NCBI GenBank assembly: GCA_964528705.1
Contig: CAZGUW010000214.1
Coordinates: 1-8,573, forward strand
DNA: 8,573 bases
Direction of reading: 5' to 3'
DNA from: SLRI01 sp964528705
GTDB taxonomy: Bacteria > Pseudomonadota > Alphaproteobacteria > Geminicoccales > Geminicoccaceae
Part shown: one piece after another, positions 6,826 to 8,573 of the stretch
How the letters are laid out: every line of letters begins with the position of its first letter
Numbering within the stretch: the first letter of the stretch is position 1
Position numbers and translations under genes: made by a program
The notes under the pieces: generated by a model
Told to the model about the DNA's origin: nothing
Databases searched by the model: none
The model's input: only the letters and a program-made list of their open reading frames with translations

Positions 6826-7336
6826 CAGCACCGCCCTCGGGGCCCTGCTCGGCGCCGGCCTCGCTCTCTTCGCCGGCGGCGGTGCAGCACTCGCCGCCGG
6901 CGAGGCCTTCGACCGCGCGGTGCGCGGCCTCGGCCGGGAATGCGTGAACGCCGCCTCCACGGCCTGCGCCCGGAGCGCCTTCGAGCTCGCCGACGCCAAC
7001 GGCGACGGCCGGGCCGATCTCGCCGAGATCTCGACCCTGAACGATCGGCTCAGGGTGTGGACCCGGGCCAATGGCGAGAGCGTGCCGCCGGCCGACCTAA
7101 AGGCCCTCAACCTCGGGTTCCTGCTCGTCGACAGCATCGGCCTGCCGAACTGGATCGCCCTCTATGACACCGACGGCGACGGCGCCCTGACCTTCACGGA
7201 GGCGACCGCCGACCTGCAGCTCGACCAGCGACCGGTGCCGGAGCTCGTGCGCACCCGCGAGCTGGTAGACTGGCAAGGCCTGCGCCAGCGCTTCGGGGCG
7301 ATGTCCTACATCTTCGACTATCTCGGCGTCAGGTAA
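6794..7336 (+). CDS. Secreted two-EF-hand calcium-binding protein
   Basis: A 180-aa protein predicted to be exported and to bind two calcium ions. Residues 1-34 look like a Sec signal peptide (hydrophobic core from ALGALLGAGLALF, cleavage likely after ALA at 34). There are two complete EF-hand loops: DANGDGRADLAE (67-78) and DTDGDGALTFTE (125-136), each with acids or Asn at positions 1, 3, 5 and 9 or Thr at 9, Gly at 6 and Glu at 12. Two cysteines (50, 58) could form a disulfide. The ATG lies 32 nt inside the end of mutS in another frame, with GGAG 7 nt upstream, so it is probably cotranscribed with and translationally coupled to mutS. No functional link to mismatch repair is known to me. Its stop overlaps the opposing gene by 8 bp. 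The exact role is unknown. Confidence 0.85.
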   Translation: MSSKPLPARPDSTALGALLGAGLALFAGGGAALAAGEAFDRAVRGLGRECVNAASTACARSAFELADANGDGRADLAEISTLNDRLRVWTRANGESVPPADLKALNLGFLLVDSIGLPNWIALYDTDGDGALTFTEATADLQLDQRPVPELVRTRELVDWQGLRQRFGAMSYIFDYLGVR

Positions 7337-7928
7337 GTCGGCAGTTGTGGACGAGCAGCGCCAGCACGCGGCTTTCTTCCGCTTCATCCTCGAAGCGGTC
7401 CACCGTGTCGAAGAGCCAGCGGGCCGACCACACGCCGCGGAAGAGCTGCTTTCGCCAGAGGCTGTAGATCTTGACATCCTCGACGATGCGTTGCTCGGGC
7501 AGGCATTCCGCGATCAGGAACTCTTCCTCGGGTAACGCCGTTCCGTCCGCACCGCCGACAAGTTCTTCGCCCAGCCGCCCTACGGCATCGTCATGACGTG
7601 CCAGCAGATAGGCCTCGTGCGCCAGGAGCTGGCTTGGGAAGCCCTACATGGCGAGCATGATGTTTGCGCGATGTTGCATGCGTCGGGCGTTCAGCTCCGC
7701 GTCCGATAGCGCATTGGCACCGCTTTCTCCTGCCCAACGCCGCGCTGCCTGATAGCTGCGCTCGACCAGGGCATCGGCGAGCAGATCGAAGGCGGCGATC
7801 TGCTCGTTCACCAGTGTCTCGTAGTCGATTTCCGCCGGCTTCAGGACCAGGGCGGCGATAAGCCCGCCCAGCGCCGCCGCCAGGAGAGGGATCAGGACCT
7901 TGTCGATTGTGACGGACATGACGGACAT
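7329..7928 (-). pseudogene. Membrane-anchored protein of unknown function, interrupted by an in-frame TAG
   Basis: One continuous minus-strand frame runs from ATG 7928 to TGA 7329-7331 and is broken only by TAG at 7644-7646. The first part has 94 residues, and the second has 104 residues with no other stop. AGGAGG (complement of 7938-7943) lies 9 nt before the ATG, a strong site. Residues about 11-29 (VLIPLLAAALGGLIAALVL) form one membrane helix. After it come helical, charged segments (YETLVNEQIAAFDLLADALVE), and beyond the stop sequence of equally protein-like character (EEEFLIAECLPEQRIVEDVK, then WRKQLFRGVWSARWLFDTVD). The second half is plausible coding sequence and its stop overlaps the EF-hand gene neatly, so both halves probably were one gene of 198 residues plus the TAG codon. 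A C-to-T change of CAG (Gln) to TAG is the simplest explanation. A sequencing error or readthrough is also possible. I do not recognise the family. Confidence 0.65.
7911..7928. repeat. Tandem 9-bp duplication at the start of the split gene
   Basis: GACGGACAT occurs twice, back to back. On the minus strand it encodes MSV-MSV, giving two possible start codons (7928 and 7919) 9 nt apart. The AGGAGG site lies 9 nt from the first and 18 nt from the second, so 7928 is favoured. Confidence 0.85.
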
Positions 7929-8040
7929 GGCGCAATGCCTCCTGCTGCTCCCGCCAAGTAGTCGAACACTTGCGGCTGCCACTGCTGACCCATAACGATC
8001 CGTGATGGCCACCGCCGCTCCAAGGGCGGCCGCACCAAAC
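7929..8040. other. Upstream flank of the split gene, no gene seen
   Basis: The region contains the Shine-Dalgarno sequence of the split gene (7938-7943). I see no clear promoter and no convincing coding sequence. A minus-strand open frame continues up to 8081, but it runs into the palindromes and has no ribosome site of its own. Confidence 0.5.
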
Positions 8041-8094
8041 ACTGTCGCGTATAATGCGACATCGGCCGTGGGTTGTCGCATTATACGCGACAGT
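8041..8094. repeat. Perfect 21-bp inverted repeat formed by E1 and E2
   Basis: Bases 8041-8061 are the exact reverse complement of 8074-8094, separated by 12 nt (8062-8073). As RNA or single-stranded DNA this would form a 21-bp stem, while each arm alone can form a 6-bp hairpin. Neither side has a T-run, so a classic intrinsic terminator is not indicated. Confidence 0.9.
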
Positions 8095-8133
8095 CGGGTA
8101 TCCGGTGTCGCGTATAGTGCGACAGCAGGGCGG

Positions 8134-8192
8134 CAAATGTCGCGGAATACGCGACATCACGAAACGTTATGGCGCATATTCCGCGACATTTG
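8134..8192. repeat. Imperfect 24-bp inverted repeat formed by E4 and E5
   Basis: Bases 8134-8157 and 8169-8192 pair over 24 positions with two mismatches, around an 11-nt loop (8158-8168). The pairing extends four bases beyond the 19-bp elements (CAAA / TTTG), so the copies share more than the core site. E3 lies unpaired between this structure and the E1/E2 stem. Confidence 0.85.
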
Positions 8193-8193
8193 T

Positions 8194-8298
8194 GACGAAG
8201 GAACCCGGGAAAACGACCAACGAACCTGCGGAATCGACCATCGAACCCGGGGATTCGACGAACGAACCCAAAGTCAACGCGAGCGAACCCAAGGCCGT
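8194..8298 (+). repeat. Five 21-bp direct repeats (iteron-like)
   Basis: Five units start at 8194, 8215, 8236, 8257 and 8278. The core GAACC falls at 8201, 8222, 8243, 8264 and 8285, exactly 21 bp apart with no drift. The consensus start of a unit is GACnAnCGAACCC; the last eight bases vary. The 21-bp period is two helical turns and also seven codons, so the plus frame reads as heptads with a T-x-E-P theme, but no start codon with a ribosome site precedes it. Length and phasing resemble replication iterons or a protein-binding array. It begins 6 bp after palindrome E5. Confidence 0.85.
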
Positions 8299-8418
8299 CT
8301 GGTTGAGTATTATTGAGAAATATCAGATGGTTGGCAGGTTCAGCGTGACGCCCCGGCCAGATCGAGGCAGGTGCGGGAACAACAGAAATAGCTGTTTTGC
8401 CGAGTGAACCCGGGCGGC
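8299..8418. other. Noncoding stretch between the repeats and the promoter
   Basis: I see no convincing gene here. There is an AT-rich patch at about 8303-8327 with TTGAG twice, and a weak hairpin AACAG-AAATAG-CTGTT (8381-8396) followed by TTG. The hairpin could be a poor terminator or an operator half-site; neither is strongly supported. Confidence 0.4.
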
Positions 8419-8447
8419 TTGACGCCGTGCAGGCGTTCTGATAATAT
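8419..8447 (+). promoter_or_regulatory. Sigma70-type promoter for a downstream plus-strand gene
   Basis: The -35 TTGACG (8419-8424) and -10 TAATAT (8442-8447) are separated by 17 bp, the optimal spacing, inside otherwise GC-rich DNA. Transcription would begin near 8454. GATAAT (8440-8445) is an alternative -10 box but gives a short 15-bp spacer. Confidence 0.65.
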
Positions 8448-8466
8448 TCCTATGATCAGTACCAGA

Positions 8467-8555
8467 AGCCGAGCCGGCGGTAGCGGGGCGGCCCGGCCTG
8501 GGCGAGCCCGGCGGGCAGGGCATGGCGCAAGGGGCCGGCCGTGATCGGCTCGGCT
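8467..8555 (+). other. Structured GC-rich leader closed by a 10-bp stem
   Basis: AGCCGAGCCG (8467-8476) is the exact reverse complement of CGGCTCGGCT (8546-8555). The 69 nt between them are very rich in GGCC and GCCC words that can fold further. The stem ends 10 nt before the Shine-Dalgarno sequence at the window edge, in a predicted leader of about 115-125 nt. It could be a cis-regulatory leader or a small RNA. I cannot match it to a known riboswitch class. Confidence 0.45.
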
Positions 8556-8565
8556 GCATCGACGT

Positions 8566-8573
8566 AAAGGGAG
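8566..8573 (+). promoter_or_regulatory. Shine-Dalgarno sequence of a gene starting beyond the window
   Basis: AAAGGGAG at the last eight bases is a good ribosome-binding site lying downstream of the promoter at 8419-8447. The start codon should lie a few bases past the window end. Confidence 0.55.

Larger units (their letters stand above)
8041..8192. repeat. Array of five phased 19-bp palindromic elements
   Basis: Each element is TGTCGC-N7-GCGACA. E1 8043-8061 (centre GTATAAT), E2 8074-8092 (ATTATAC), E3 8106-8124 (GTATAGT), E4 8138-8156 (GGAATAC), E5 8170-8188 (ATATTCC; its first arm is TGGCGC, one mismatch). Starts are 31, 32, 32 and 32 bp apart, near three helical turns. Taking GTAT-nnn as forward, orientation alternates + - + - +. 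Intervening 12-13 bp segments are unrelated to one another. The 32-bp period is not a multiple of three, which argues against coding. The layout suggests cooperative protein binding on one DNA face. Known structures of similar appearance are multi-site transposon ends of the Tn7/Tn5053/Mu type (TGT...ACA), partition sites and multiple operators. No associated protein is visible here. Confidence 0.9.

Noticed and set aside
7347..7535. 62-aa plus-strand open frame
   Set aside because: It is the mirror of the second half of the split minus-strand gene, which has the better protein character and gene-end context.
8043..8188. A complete 146-bp miniature transposon bounded by E1 and E5
   Set aside because: The ends match at only 15 of 19 positions and the flanking 5 bp (AACAC and TTTGT) show no target duplication.
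8041..8192. CRISPR array
   Set aside because: Repeats are 19 bp and intervening segments only 12-13 bp, orientation alternates, and the repeats are full palindromes. CRISPR repeats and spacers are longer and share one orientation.
8381..8396. Intrinsic terminator AACAG-AAATAG-CTGTT
   Set aside because: The stem is only 5 bp and AT-rich and the T-run is short. No clear gene ends just before it.
1..8573. tRNA, rRNA or other standard RNA genes
   Set aside because: I found no tRNA cloverleaf sequence, rRNA motif, or recognisable SRP RNA, tmRNA or RNase P core on either strand.

Overview
The window looks like chromosome from a very GC-rich alphaproteobacterium, possibly of Rhodospirillales or Geminicoccaceae type. 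The basis is the strong C/G preference at third codon positions and the alphaproteobacterial flavour of GlmM, RNase HII and MutS. The lineage is inferred from style and not from a search.

Bases 1-7336 are mostly compact housekeeping sequence with alternating strands. The C-terminal half of glmM (cell-wall amino sugar synthesis) enters from the left. Next comes a 496-aa lipoprotein whose last third resembles a trypsin-like protease with all three catalytic residues replaced. A small DUF423 membrane protein (minus) and rnhB (plus) are divergent. rnhB overlaps tail-to-tail with an unrecognised 176-aa gene (minus). A 306-bp gap with two strong hairpins leads to mutS, and the last codons of mutS contain the start of a secreted two-EF-hand protein. 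A 20-bp AT-rich element, identical at 17 positions, lies before both the lipoprotein gene and mutS.

From about 7329 the character changes and GC content drops visibly. A minus-strand membrane-anchored protein of unknown function is split by one in-frame TAG, with the reading frame open on both sides. Upstream of it (7929-8573) I see no convincing gene but much organised DNA. Five 19-bp palindromes (TGTCGC-N7-GCGACA) start 31, 32, 32 and 32 bp apart and alternate in orientation. They are followed almost at once by five 21-bp direct repeats in exact register. These spacings are close to three and two turns of the helix, so both arrays present their sites on one DNA face. This is the most unusual part of the window. 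It could be a nucleoprotein assembly site: a transposon end, a replication or partition site, or a multi-operator. Nothing in the window identifies the protein that binds it.

The window closes with a good sigma70-type promoter, a GC-rich leader closed by a perfect 10-bp stem, and a Shine-Dalgarno sequence at the very last bases. A plus-strand gene therefore probably begins just past the end.
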